The notes: a model not told the origin generated them from the letters alone. Positions 35,161 to 47,171 are shown, numbered from the stretch's first letter. The stretch is 64,000 nucleotides of DNA from Siphonodentalium dalli (GCA_032622095.1 CP136063.1:33420987-33484986); one strand, 5' to 3'. A program made the numbers and translations.

Positions 35161-38100
35161 TCTTTGCCAAAAAATAATGCTAATCACCATCAACTTTAGT
35201 ATACATTTTTTTCCACAACGTGTCATACATGTATATCAACATTTTGTTCAACAAAATGTTGTATCATCAAGATTCAAGAGCACCACTATGTCGGTCGTCT
35301 CATCGAATATTTGCTAGGCTGCCACATATTCCAGGAAGTGAAAAATAATATTTTTCAAAAATCGATATGTGATAACTCTGAGCTTTGATGAGATGGGTGT
35401 GTTCCTCGACTCGAATACAATATTTTTTTTACCCATAAGCCAAATAATTAGTAATTTAGGAGCATTAATTATGATTATGCATCTCTAACTAAACACAAAC
35501 TATTTCAGTTAATAAACTGTTTACGTTAATACGGTTTATTCAACATAGAGTTGGTCACCGACATCATCAATGCAGCTTCAAGCCAACACGAAAATAAAGA
35601 AATTATCTGTTGCGCTTAGTTCGGTGATACCAATGTTAAGTTAAAAGCTCTCTTGTATTTTTGTCAGTGTTTCTAAAGTTTCCATTTGATGTTATTTTGA
35701 AATCACAATTACACGCTATTGACAAATATTATTTAAGGCTGAAAATCATGGGTTTACCATCTGGTACATTGTAACATTTAATTGAGAGTTGGCCACATAT
35801 GGGTACTAGACTACTAGTATTATATTGACTCACATATGATGCATTTTATTACCATGGGTAAATGCGGCCGACCTAACGAGCAAGCGAGTCAGATTGTTGC
35901 CAGTGACCATCTGACAGCAGACCGAGATCTCTTGGAGGAGATCCCAGAATGGCTGCAAACAGGGTAATTGGTCCAGGTAGAGAAAAAAATCAATACCATA
36001 TTGGTCAACGACATGGTACCACACTTCATTCGGAATATGTAGCAATGACTGGCAGTCTAACATGATGTGCTGTAATTCATGCCAGGAGCAATGATGACAT
36101 AGGCTAGCTTGTGCGGATATCGTGCTTTACTTTTCCAGTATATACCAAAATCAACAAATAATATCACAAATGTGGCATCAGATTTCTCCCCAGATGTACC
36201 GTTATGAAACTACTGAAATGTGCCAATATTTGGTATAAAACAAAACAATGAGTATGAGGCTCTTGGGAGAAAACTAATCCATTATGACCTGGGATGTGGG
36301 CATAGAAATATTTCATCTTCGGGGCCAGCTATTGGGTCCGAACAATCGGTAGAAATATCTTGCCCCTCGGTTGAGATCTTTCCATCCCCACACCCCAGGT
36401 CATGATGGATAATATTATTCTTATCTCAACCTAACTTCAGCTGAACATGCACTGCGCGCATAATTTTTTACATTCATTTATTTCTGTTAAAGTTACAAAG
36501 AGCATATATATTCAATGAAAATGTCCCTGTATTATAATCACATTTTCAAGGCAGTCATGTGTTACCAAATGATAGAGATGACCAATTAGCAATGCCACCA
36601 GGATAAACCTGTTGTGTCTTGTCGATACAAAAGAACGAACAAGTTTTCCATGTGTATATCACCTCCATACACATGTATATAGTCAGTTCTAATTAAAATT
36701 AGGCTCTAGAATAAGCTACACATAACAGAGTCTTAATGAATATAACTATCAGTCAAATAGCCATCGATATAAATAGCATATGCATGCAATTCCTGTTGTA
36801 CAACATCAAATCGCAGTGTTACTATGGAAAGAATGCTATCTCATGTCACTTTCATTTTGGCGATGAGAAAAAAGGGTGCTAACTGTTGCAATTCTTGGAA
36901 ATGCTTAATTCTATTCTCCTTGATGGATATTATTGATCAATTGTGAACTCTTCAAGTATACACACATCAGTGTTAAATTATTTGTTGTAATCACCAAATT
37001 TGTGAACACTGTGAAATTAGCAATGTGACTAGATATGACATAATGACAGGAAACTTATTATGCTATTTTAGCTATGAGTCGAAAAACTCTGGAGTCGATG
37101 AAAATCGCCAATTGACTGATTTGCTTCATCACTTTACTGTTATATGTTGTGATTGACTGACGCTGATGTAAAGATTCTTGGTCGTAATGGAATGAGTTCA
37201 GGGAATACTATTCCACAAGCGGCATATTCGCGTCGCAAAATAGGCCTATATCACATAGGGAATAGCCCCAAAATTGTCTATCAGATTTTCAAAACAATTT
37301 TGAGACAGGCGGTAAACTCTTCTTTTTCTGGTCAAATCCTATCATTGGCTCTGTACCCAATTAAGATTATAAGATACACTTTGTAAAAGAATAAATACTT
37401 GTATCACTTGTATCATCTCGCCGAAATATTATATGTGTTGGGAGAACTAAACAACGATTGTTTTAACCTCAATCGGTGATGTCACAAACTATGGGGAGAT
37501 AGGTCATGAAGTTTTTGATCAAAATGCGAAACCTATCTCAAAACATTGAAATGTTATGCTGCACATCAGCAGATAAGCTCGTTTCTAAAATATCACTTTA
37601 GAGTATTTCCTGCTATACATACACATGTATATGGATGCAACATGCGGGTATGATGTTGAACCTTTAATTATCAGTATGAGCATCGAATTGCACTACCCGA
37701 AGCTCAGAGATCGGGATAATATTCTTCTCTGTAGTTCCAATGTAGTTCCAAACATGTTCCTACCTGCAAATAATAGACCAAAAGAGATGGTGTACATGTA
37801 CATTAACAAACATGTTAATGTAGCTCAGCTTGGACATGAGATATAATTCTCACAGAACTTCATGGAATGATGTAGATGGAAATTTCCAGTGATAAGTGTT
37901 AAGCGGATTCATATATCACACATTGTTTATCTCCATAATCTTTTAACAATTGTCTGACCAACTTCTAATGCACACGCTTCAAGTTAGGGAGAATGAATTG
38001 GTAGTGTGATTAACGCACCTGTGTCCGTTCTCCTGGAAATAACAAATGTCCAAATATTTTACTCTCATCAAAATGTCCCCTTCAATTCGACACCATAGAA

Positions 38101-39080
38101 TTACTACTCTATTAATTTAATATGCTATTCACTTTTTTGTTAACTATTTCCCACTATAAATTCAAAATACTCATTCCCAATTGGATGAGGGCATGAGTTT
38201 GCCATCTTGACACAAGTTCAAGTCATAATTTGATTGCCGACTGTTTAGAGGCAATCATGTACCATTTTTGCACCACCTCAACTATGTGGGTTTGTTTACC
38301 ACCCATGTAATAGCATATGGATCAGACTGGAGCTGGAAAAATAGTTAACACCACTGAAAAACGGTAAACTTCCTATTTTTAGAATCAAAAGCTACTTTTG
38401 ACATCAGTTTACTGGAAGATGTCGTTATGATTGGGGTATAAATTCAATATATTTCAACAAGGTCCAACAAGGGCCACAACTGAGACAAATGAATGCACAA
38501 CACCTGTAGTATGCGGGAATCCCTTAATTTCCCAAATATGTGCTATCACCATGCATAAGGACAATAAACTCATATTGTTAGCGCCTGATTTACAAGGTGA
38601 TATGTTCATGCAGATAGACTGGTGGATGAATGACAACCCTCGACTGCATGTACTAGTATATGCCCTGAACGTCCTGCAGGGGTCGGGGCATAATAAATCC
38701 ACATTCCAGTATGCCCATTATTCGCTTCAATAATATGGGTACAGATATTAATATTATATAGATCTGGTTTATCATGGATAGTTGGTCTGAACATGATTAA
38801 GGTATTATATACAAGTATGTTAATGGTGTTAATATATGAGACAGATGTTGTTGAGATACGTCTAAGAAAAAAATGTTTCCGGTAACCTGCCCATTCCTAG
38901 TCGAGACATTTTATCGAACCCATACAAACATGAAAGTGTCAATTACCTAAAGCATCCAAGTCTAGTATATAAAAAAAATTAAACCAATATATATAAATTA
39001 AAATGTGTCAATGATCAAAATGTGCTTGAAGCACCATTGAAGGGGCCGCCGATAAATAAAGGCTCTGTCTAATATCAAAT
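35161..39080. other. Mostly unassigned AT-rich DNA with one small hairpin element
   Basis: No gene is supported by motif. The block 35360-35445 is a diverged relative of 7350-7435. An imperfect inverted repeat spans about 36279-36407 (CCATTATGACCTGGGATGTG against the inverse of CCCCACACCCCAGGTCATGA). Frames at 37153-37386 and 38431-38733 are open but show no recognisable protein. Confidence 0.4.
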
Positions 39081-39490
39081 ATTGCGCCAAGTCCCTTGAT
39101 AGTCAAAGCGGTGGGGGTCGAGTCAGAACTAATATTTATGGCATTATCAACCAATTTATTGATACAATCAATTAATTCGCCATGTCCATTGTGGTTCGGT
39201 CTCCAGGATAAAATTCATTGCTCACATCATTTATGTCATTATCAAAAATTTATTGATACCGGTACAACAAATTGGTCATTTGACTCGTGTTTAATAAGGT
39301 TGTTCGGCCACCAGGAAATTATTGACTGGAGTGGGTCAGATCAAATGTGTATGTCATTATCAACCAATTTATTGGTAGTCAAAGCGGGCATTCCAACTAA
39401 GTTTGTTCGGTCTCCAGGATCAAATTCACTTCTCACAACATTTATGTCATTATCGACAAATTTATTGATACTGGTATAAAAAATTAGTGA
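39081..39490. repeat. Repeat family B, left copy
   Basis: Tandem diverged units of about 130-180 bp contain TTATCAACCAATTTATTGAT, CCATGTCCATTGTGGTTCGG and CACCAGGA/CTCCAGGA. The same units occur in the same orientation at 53465-53925. Near 39484-39535 the sequence TTAGTGAGGGCCCACGTGTA is the inverse of sequence near 53440-53470, so the two arrays border inverted end-like sequences. Class unknown. Confidence 0.7.
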
Positions 39491-40012
39491 GGGCCCACGT
39501 GTAGTTTCGTGCGACTTGTGTGCCAAATTTTATTTTTTGTGCGTTTCTAGTTATTCCGGGGTCAGTCTTTCCAAAAAAAATTTCCATGGATATTACCTTA
39601 ATTGGGCGCTTTTGAAATTTAAAGAGCGTTTTGTGATTTTAAAAATTGATATTATGCTTTATTCCACTTGATATTGGCGTTGCGATAATTGTTTTATCTA
39701 GTTTTTTCTATTTTTTATTCTCATAGGCTTCAGACAATTGATACATGTTTGTTCCTAACGTCTGGGGGTTAGATATCTCTATTTAGAGAGCGTTTAGTGA
39801 TTAACAATAGAAATTTTGCTTTATTTCATTGGATATATGAGAGTAACATGGTGGATTTTAGTGGAATCTGATGAAATTAAGTTCTATTTATATCAAGGCA
39901 GTATAAATGTCATTTTTGGGACAACTTCATATATTTAGAGAGCATTTATGGATATAAAATACATGAAATGTTGTATAATTTTACGAATTTGGAACCTTAT
40001 GGTGCTATATTG

Positions 40013-40732
40013 TCAAACGTGGCGAAAACTTTTATCGCAGTTTTCTTTTCCGTGATTATTAGCTGATATAATGATCATGCCAGGAGGCTTATTTAATTGA
40101 TTTAGAGAACATTTATCGATTATAATTATTATACGATGCCACAGGATAACAGAAAGAGTTACACAATAAGTCATAATCAGCCTATTTATCCGAGTCACTG
40201 TCGTCATCGACATCTTCACTCCTGGAATAGGCATGTTGCTACAGTCGTGACATTTGCACAGAGCACTGCACGGAAGTGAGTTACGCAGACAAACACAGTG
40301 ATGAACTTGAGAACATTGACCTTTACAGCCACACTTAACAAGTTCCAAGACACTCTGTGGAGCAGGAAGTTCAGTTGACCGTGTCGCTGACGCGAAATTG
40401 TCGCCATCCGTAGACTCCCAGCCGTGATCCAAATGTGATGGAGGTTCCGGATGAGGTTTCGCATATGCTCTCCAAACCATGCCGATGAAATTTACTCGAT
40501 AGATATGCAGTTGAAGAATACCCGGTGTTGGTGGCAACTTCTCTCCTTCGAGGTTTTTGAACCCGAAAAGTTCCCATCTGAGGTCTTTGACAGATCTCTG
40601 TTTTGTCTTTGGATCATATATGTGGCAAACAAAACTCTCAATGGCAGATCGTGTTGCGTCTTCAACTTCTGCAGAAGTACCGATATTCTTAACTCGTTTG
40701 GGACGTGATTCTTTTGAGAAAACATTACTCAC
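40013..40732 (-). pseudogene. FEN-1-like/CXC gene, last recognisable exon
   Basis: The 239-residue frame includes IESFVCHIYDPKTKQRSVKD, then LPPTPGILQLHIYRVNFIGM, VWRAYAKPHPEPP and HGWES. It ends in a Cys-rich CXC-type segment: LELVKCGCKGQCSQ, CVCLRNSLPCSALCKCHDC (about residues 130-165). The order FVCxxY, LPPTxxxLxxHxxRxNFxxxVW, GW, then LVKCGCK...C.C....CSxLCKC is a recurring signature in this large invertebrate family. Spacing of the cysteines recalls tesmin/TSO1-type CXC motifs, which bind DNA; that comparison is inference. After the CXC the frame continues for about 70 residues without recognisable features, probably past the real stop or splice site. It lies downstream (minus strand) of 41615-42200. 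Confidence 0.7.
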
Positions 40733-41614
40733 AGACGAGATTGTTTGCAGAAATGCTTACTTTTATATAATTTTATATCAATTTATGCGTTTATTCAATG
40801 TTGGGCCAGACCATGGCAGAATTCTCCGCGTGAAAACTCATACTATTTGGGTGATCATCCGTAGTCTATAAATCTTCTAGAAATTTTGGGTAGATACCAC
40901 CAAATTGCGACCGGTTGCCATAGCAACCTATTAGCGGAAATTTATGATTCTGGGGGCTGTAATTTCGCTATATATGACGATATTTTTGCGACATTTTGAA
41001 TCAAATATAAATGGTTTCCAAAGTTAATGATCCAGGAATATTTTGCCAACATCTGGTACTAACCTTGCTCGAAAATCACCCATCACCGACAGAGGGCGCC
41101 ATTCAAAATGGCCACCAAACCCCCGTTTTCTAACGTTAAAATGCTTACTTTTAGATCATTTTATAGCAATGTATGCGTTAATTTAATGCTGGGTCAGACT
41201 ATTTGTCATGATAGAATTCTCCACGTGACAACTCATAATATACGGGTGATCATCCGTGGTCTATAAATCTTCCAAACATTTTGGGTATATACCACCAAAT
41301 TGCGACCGGTTGACATGGCAACCGATTTTCGGAAAATTATGCGTTTGGGGGCTGTAATTTCGCTATACGAGATGTCTGCATGCGACATTTTGAATCAAAT
41401 GTAATTAATTTCCAAAAAATATAGTCCAGGAATATACTTAAATTGCTATCGCTTCTTTGTCCTTCTGCTGGAGTGGTCAAGATTCACCTGCCATGTTGAT
41501 TACCACCCGAAAACTTGTCTACGCGTCTACGACTTAGGCTACTAGGCGCCGACATTTTGGAACAATGACGTCACGAATCACGTCACGCGACCCCCACGTG
41601 ACGCCAAAAATAGG
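40733..41614 (-). other. Probable intron with a direct duplication
   Basis: It lies between two exons of the FEN-1-like gene. Roughly 40745-41060 and 41140-41445 are direct, diverged copies sharing CTCATA...GGGTGATCATCCGT, TACCACCAAATTGCGACCGG and GGGGGCTGTAATTTCGCTAT. No separate gene is seen. Confidence 0.6.
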
Positions 41615-42200
41615 TTACATCTTCCTGGACCCCTCACTGAGTGATCGGCCTATATATTGAATACATGATACTATGCGCAAACATTTAATTATAAAAGATT
41701 CATTCGCTGATAACAAGTGCATGAAGTGGGAAACGGATATATCCGTTTCCCGTCCTGTAGGTAATGTTTTGGGAAACGGATATATCAGAATAATGTCAGA
41801 ATCAGGGGATTCATTGATGCCCATGAACGAATTCATCCACCTTCTCTTCGATATGCTACAAAACTTGCCTACGCAGTCAGCTCCAGAGATCGCGTGAAGA
41901 CCCAGCAAACACTTACATTTGTGAGCCCCTAAGGCTTGGTGGATAGCATTTATACTGATCAAGCGTTCAGACTTCATAACAAAATTTAGTTGATGTTGTT
42001 TGTCGCACAGAAATCTGGAGAAGCAATCCACTAGCAACACAATGACATCAGTATCGACAGAATGGATGTCAATGACAGTTGGGATGTGACTATCCCCTAT
42101 ATCCAGCACATGTAACGGAATTAATGTGACCGCTTCTTCGTGACTGTGTACCTCCAATCCTGGCTTGATTTGGGCTGTCATGTTCCCACGCACCGAAGTG
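41615..42200 (-). pseudogene. FEN-1-like/CXC gene, segment downstream of the palindromic insertion
   Basis: From the insertion point the minus strand reads RGNMTAQIKPGLEVHSHEEA, then SVDTDVIVLLVDCFSRFL and LLGLHAISGADCVGKFCSIS. These are the second half of the FEN-1-like domain: the acidic HEEAxT cluster, the DTD pair and a GxDxxGKF-type helix. In family members seen elsewhere the cluster is HEEADT; here the Asp is Val, which may weaken metal binding. The open frame continues to 41615, but only the part up to about residue 150 resembles the family. It connects with 50846 on the other side of the palindrome: joining the flanks with a single GAAGTG keeps the same frame open, so the two segments were one coding sequence. 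Confidence 0.8.
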
Positions 42201-42285
42201 AGAAGAATAGCTGGCTCGTTAGCCTCACATCTAAAAATAGAATCTTTGGGGTCTAAAATTGGTTGTACTAAAATATTCCCAAAAT
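42201..42285. repeat. Outer terminal sequence of the palindrome, left
   Basis: The 30 terminal bases are followed by CATCTAAAAATAGAATCTTT and then GGTTGTACTAAAATATTCCC. The same block (from CATCT on) recurs in the same orientation at 46221-46275, and inverted at about 46775-46828 and 50763-50818. Its outermost 30 bp (AGAAGAATAG...) exist only at the two outer ends. Confidence 0.85.
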
Positions 42286-43462
42286 ATCAAAAACCCAAAA
42301 ATTATTTTTCCAAATAAAATTTCAAAACTTCCAAAATTTATTTTTTCCAAAAAATTTAAAAACTTCCAAAAAATTTCAAAACCCTAAAATTTCCAAACTT
42401 CCAAATTATCAAAACCCTCAAAATTATTTCTCTAAAAAAAGTTTAAATAAAAAAATTTATAACGAGTTTTCGGTTTCTGATAATCTCCATATTAAAATGT
42501 CGAATGTTAAATTATTTGCGCGTAATATCTTTCGTTATTTTTTTGTTCAACCAATGTTTCAATGTATTTATTAATCGATGTTTAGAAATATCTTTATACC
42601 AATTATATGTGTATGGACAGTCGCTGTAATGTTGGACATTGTGACCAACGGTATGAATGCATACATTCCAGTGTTTAACGGACGCAGTTCATATAATTGT
42701 CATACCTGAAAATAGACACCATTACTTTTTACATAAATAATAAAGAGCGTTTATTCTTTACTTATCTCTATATGAAGTTATTGAGTATATGACAGGCGTG
42801 TATTTTCGTCAATTATTGGAAGTATTGAAATGTACTATGTTGAATCCCTAACGGTCGAAAATTGTAATGTGAAATTAGAACCCTCCAGAATGAATTGTCA
42901 TATTGAATGAATGATGATTTAATCTCAGCCATTTTTACATGGAACATGAGCGATGTACACTCAATCACACACGCCACATTGGTGTTAACAATGTGTCTTT
43001 CACACCTTTGCTTTACCAAATGAATTCTATTATTTCCCCGGTCACAGCTATATGGTATTCAGAAAACATATCGATTTAATGTCTGAACAAAACGAGTTAG
43101 TATCAATTAAGGTTGATAAACTGTGTCATTCACACGATAATTAGTTAGCCAATAACATGCATACATATTAAGTCAGGTCGTGAGACACTCAATTATAGAA
43201 ATTGCTTTGAGGACATTGTTATAATAACATTACGTAATAACCCCTTATCACTCCAGTCACACTTACGATCATTTTGTATGCCGAAAACTCCAGGTAGCAC
43301 CGATGATGTAACATTATATCACTGCTATTGTGCCAATGATAGGTTCAGACATGTTCTATGTTTAGAAATAGATAATCTGCAGGTGTTCACTTGACAAGAT
43401 ATTTTGTACACTCAATCACAGACCAACGTGATAATACCAGCCCACACCTAACCCCCAAGTTA

Positions 43463-43516
43463 CCTATAATTCTGCTGTGGTTAAGCCACAACAACAACAA
43501 CAACAACAACAACACC

Positions 43517-43550
<34 letters not shown>

Positions 43551-43690
43551 GTCACCAAGCGACATAACATCCTGTTTTGATGATCCAATGGCCAATGTCC
43601 ATGAAGATTTTATTTCCGATGCAAGTCATATTTCAGACTAACTCCTGAAAAGTTACCTATAATTCTGCTGTGGTTAAGCAGTCCATTATT
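43463..43690. repeat. Captured fragment of the ATPase gene between direct repeats (left arm)
   Basis: The block GTTACCTATAATTCTGCTGT occurs at about 43464 and again at about 43654. Between them lie a CAA-repeat tract and about 70 bp that nearly match codons 88-112 of the ATPase gene (ending ANVHEDFIS, with one change N to D). The ATPase frame then runs into repeat family C sequence. The mirrored version is at about 49360-49590. No start codon or domain is preserved, so it is non-coding. Confidence 0.8.
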
Positions 43691-44304
43691 TAGGGCATAC
43701 CTGTATGTAGGCCTACCAGTGGATGAATAGTCTGCCGGAGAAGTACTGTGTAGACAGGTCTTGTCGGTAAGAAAGTCACACGAGTAGTGAAGGCTCGGCT
43801 ATTAAAACATAGTAATGCGATAGCGAACATCAAACGAGTCTGCGCACGCATATCTGTCAAAGGATACAAGGGCAGTCATTGGTCAATTTATCCCCGGTGT
43901 CAGCTCAGTACAATGGCAGTCATTGGTCAATTTATCCCCGGTGTCAGCTCAGTACACAATCGACACGAAGCCGGAGGTCATAATTACTCTTACGAATGAA
44001 GAGCGTTGAACATATACGAAATTATTACACGAATGAACTGAAATTTATATTTCACATCTTACCAACAACAGATACAGACATGGTCATAGTGTTATATTAT
44101 CTTACATGTACCCATGCTATGACATACTTAAAGGGGGATAATGCACACACGGAGTGTGGAATGTTAAAGTGACACGAGGTAAGGGACGTTATGTAATATT
44201 GGTGTGTGAATATTAAAGGAGCATTCTCGCTATACAAACCCCCCTCCCCACTTATAGATATATAACGAAGACGAGAATAACATGTTGATGAAGTTTATTG
44301 AAAT

Positions 44305-45877
44305 TTAATCATTGTCTGAATCTTCGACCGTTAGATTTACTGCTAAGAGTTTCTTGAATTTTCTCATCGCTTCATCTGCAGCCCATTCATTATTATATCC
44401 GCGTTTGGTCAGTTTGACCATTTTCTTCATGATCGTGTTATGTATGGGTGATGTTTTCAATCCATACTGGTATTCTATTAATCGTCTATAACTTTTGAGA
44501 AACAGAACAAAATCTGTGTCGATGGTATCCTCTTTTCCCGACATGCTCTCATCTCCCGAAATGCTCTCTTCTTCTTTCACATCATTGGTGACACGTTTCA
44601 TCATACTTTTGAATGTGTCCATCTCGTTGACACATCGCGCAGCTTTCTTAAGACCGAATACCGTTCTACTACCGACGACATTACCATCTTTTGAATCTGA
44701 TAGCGTTCCCCGTTCATCTTCATCTGTATCTTCTCCGAAGAGAGTTGTTTTTGTCTCGGACATAGCTCCGTGTTCATCCGGATCCTCAGTTAATTTTCGT
44801 TTTAACTTATTTTCTTGACACCAGTTTTTTACGTGTCTCTGAACATCATAATGATCTGCGAACATAAGCCCGCATTCATTACAAGGGTACGACATGTCTT
44901 CTTGAATGTGTCTGTTTTGATGGTTCTTCTTATTAATTTCATCGAGCTCACCAGGTGGCCGTATGTCGTTAGTATAGTCATTATGTTGACCCTGGGGCGC
45001 AATATAATTATATGTTATGCCCTTCTGTTGACCGGGGAGTTCTCTGTCATCGTATTTCATCGCATTCTGTTGACCCTGGGTCTCAGTGTCTTTTGTATGT
45101 TTTTTCATCCCATTCTGTTCATCTGGGTGTTCTCTGTCTTTTTGGAGATTATATTTCATGCCATTCCATTCACCCCTATGTTGGTTCGTGTCCTCTTTTA
45201 GTACATTCTGTCGCAGACGTAATGTGTCCGGTGTTGCGGCTTTTAAATCCACCAGTAGGTAACCGTACGGTTCACTCGTCGCTTCCGAAAACTCTCGAAC
45301 CATACGCTGAGGACATTCAGGATACATCTGTCTTGATAATGTTGAAATTAATCCCTTGTCGATTGGGTTATTGAACAATACCAAATATTGACAATTTCGT
45401 CGTTGCGTTGGATCTTTGTTGTAGTAGAAATTCTGGTTCAAACTTATCAAAGATAAGTTCAAATGGTGACTTCCTTCGGAATGCAAATCATTAACTCTCT
45501 GGTCTTTTGATGAAGTTTGCATCAAGTCATCGAGTATAACTAGATTTTTATACCGGGGGTTGATAAGAGAATCCAAGTTTGCTGGTATTCCTCGTATAAA
45601 GTTGACCTGAGGGGTGACGGTATACTTTAATTCGTCATATAGGGGCTGCCAATATTTATAAAACCATATTATTCTGTCAGGTGTGGGTGATATTTTTGAG
45701 GCAGACTTTTGTAGCAAGGTTTTCACGAAGTATGTCTTACCACAAGATGTAGGTCCACTTACACATGCCGTGAATGGATGCTTGAAAATAAAATCTTCAT
45801 GGACATTGGCCATTGGATCATTAAAGCAGGATGTTATGTCGCTTGGTGGCTGTTGTTGTTGTTGTTGTTGTTGGTGG

Positions 45878-45916
<39 letters not shown>

Positions 45917-46116
45917 GGCTGATGATACTGTTGTTGTTGTTGTTGTTGTTGTGGCTGATGATACTGCTGCCTGTTGCTGCTACTGTCTGTTGCTGTTGCA
46001 TGGTGCTGCTGCTGTGGTTGTCGGTTAACAAACTCAGTGTGCTTAGATTGTACATGTCTTATCAAATCATGGTTCCGCACATACCCCCTAGAGCAAATTG
46101 AACACTGGTGCTTCAT
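44305..46116 (-). CDS. C2H2 zinc-finger / polyQ / A32-like packaging ATPase (left-arm copy)
   Basis: An intronless 603-codon frame. Residues 5-26 form a C2H2 finger (CSIC...HVQSKH). Residues 34-90 are Gln/His-rich, encoded by CAA/CAG repeats. The ATPase core follows: Walker A GPTSCGKT (121-128), RIIWFYKYWQPLYDEL, Walker B LVILDD (192-197), EGSHHLNLSLISLNQN with the polar sensor, and NPIDKGLI...QMYP. A second finger-like C-x2-C...H-x4-C (YPCNECGLMFADHYDVQRHV) lies near residue 410, followed by an acidic, Lys-rich C terminus. This core matches HerA/FtsK-type DNA-packaging ATPases of Polintons and large DNA viruses, which pump DNA into capsids; the fused fingers suggest DNA targeting (inference). 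All catalytic motifs are intact. A mirrored AATAAA lies just past the stop (44294-44299). It differs from the right copy by two residues: GQHND here against GQDND, and QYGLK here against QYRLK. Confidence 0.9.
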
Positions 46117-46411
46117 TTATACTTGACTAAAATGTCTCGGTATTTCAAAATGTACAAGTCACTCTTTTTTCTGCATTTTATTTTAGAAAGTTTATCGTCT
46201 CTTATAAAAATCGATTATTGCATCTAAAAATAGAATCTTTGGGTCTAAAATTGGTTGTACTAAAATATTCCCAAAAACCCAAAACTTCAAAAATTTCAAA
46301 AAACTTCAAAAATTTCAAAAAACTTCAAAAATTTCAAAAACTTCAAAAATTTCAAAAATTTCAAAAACTTCAAAAAACTTCAAACATTTCTAAAACTTCA
46401 AAAATAAGACC

Positions 46412-46443
<32 letters not shown>

Positions 46444-46932
46444 ATTGCGGTAATGCCGGTATTTGCCGCCGGCGGCGGCGGCATTGCGGTATTTTACTGC
46501 GGGCGGCGGCGGTGCCGCAGCCGCCGCCGGGGTCCGCCGCCGACGGACCCCGCAGTAAAATACTGCAATGCCGCCGCCGCCGCCGGCAAATACCGGCAAT
46601 ACCGCAATGCCGCCGCCGCCGCCGCCGCCGCCGCCGGGGTCTTATTTTTGAAGTTTTAGAAATGTTTGAAGTTTTTTGAAGTTTTTTAAATTTTTTAAAT
46701 TTTTGAAGTTTTTGAAATTTTTGAAGTTTTTTGAAATTTTTGAATTTTTTTGAAATTTTTGAAGTTTTGGGTTTTTGGGAATATTTTAGTACAACCAATT
46801 TTAGACCCAAAGATTCTATTTTTAGATGCAATAATCGATTTTTATAAGAGACGATAAACTTTCTATAATAAAATGCAGAAAAAAGAGTGACTTGTACATT
46901 TTGAAATACCGAGACATTTTAGTCAAGTATAA
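46117..46932. repeat. Centre of the palindrome: shared leader, end-sequence copies and GC-rich hairpin
   Basis: The two ATPase genes diverge from this 816-bp centre, so any promoters must lie here; TATAAA just upstream of each ATG (for example 46929-46934 region) is too close to act as a normal TATA box. Going inward come an inverted pair of end-sequence copies (46221-46275 and 46775-46828), an inverted low-complexity tract of AAACTTC/AATTTC units, and a CGG/CCG-rich core (about 46412-46640). Open frames of 153 codons cross it on both strands but encode only Arg-rich repeats, and I do not accept them as genes. Confidence 0.85.
46412..46640. other. GC-rich nested hairpin at the dyad axis
   Basis: Long (CGG)n on the left faces (CCG)n on the right. 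Between them are further paired blocks: GGTAATGCCGGTATTTGCCG with its inverse, ATTTTACTGC (46491-46500) with GCAGTAAAAT (46552-46561), and a final stem GGGGTCCG (46529-46536) with CGGACCCC (46544-46551) around a 7-base loop. This GC island stands out sharply in otherwise AT-rich DNA. About 50 bp at the very centre is not symmetrical. Confidence 0.9.
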
Positions 46933-47132
46933 ATGAAGCACCAGTGTTCAATTTGCTCTAGGGGGTATGTGCGGAACCATGATTTGATAAGACATGTACA
47001 ATCTAAGCACACTGAGTTTGTTAACCGACAACCACAGCAGCAGCACCATGCAACAGCAACAGACAGTAGCAGCAACAGGCAGCAGTATCATCAGCCACAA
47101 CAACAACAACAACAACAACAGTATCATCAGCC

Positions 47133-47171
<39 letters not shown>

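Noticed and set aside
33910-35177. Long open frames on both strands across the minisatellite
   Set aside because: They follow from the 42/36-bp unit lengths being multiples of three; the products are simple repeats with no domain.
38431-38733. 100-codon open frame
   Set aside because: No motif, overlapping frames on the other strand of similar length, and no supporting context.
46218-46831. 153-codon frames on both strands at the palindrome centre
   Set aside because: They encode Lys/Phe and Arg runs from low-complexity and CGG repeats, and they are mirror images of each other.
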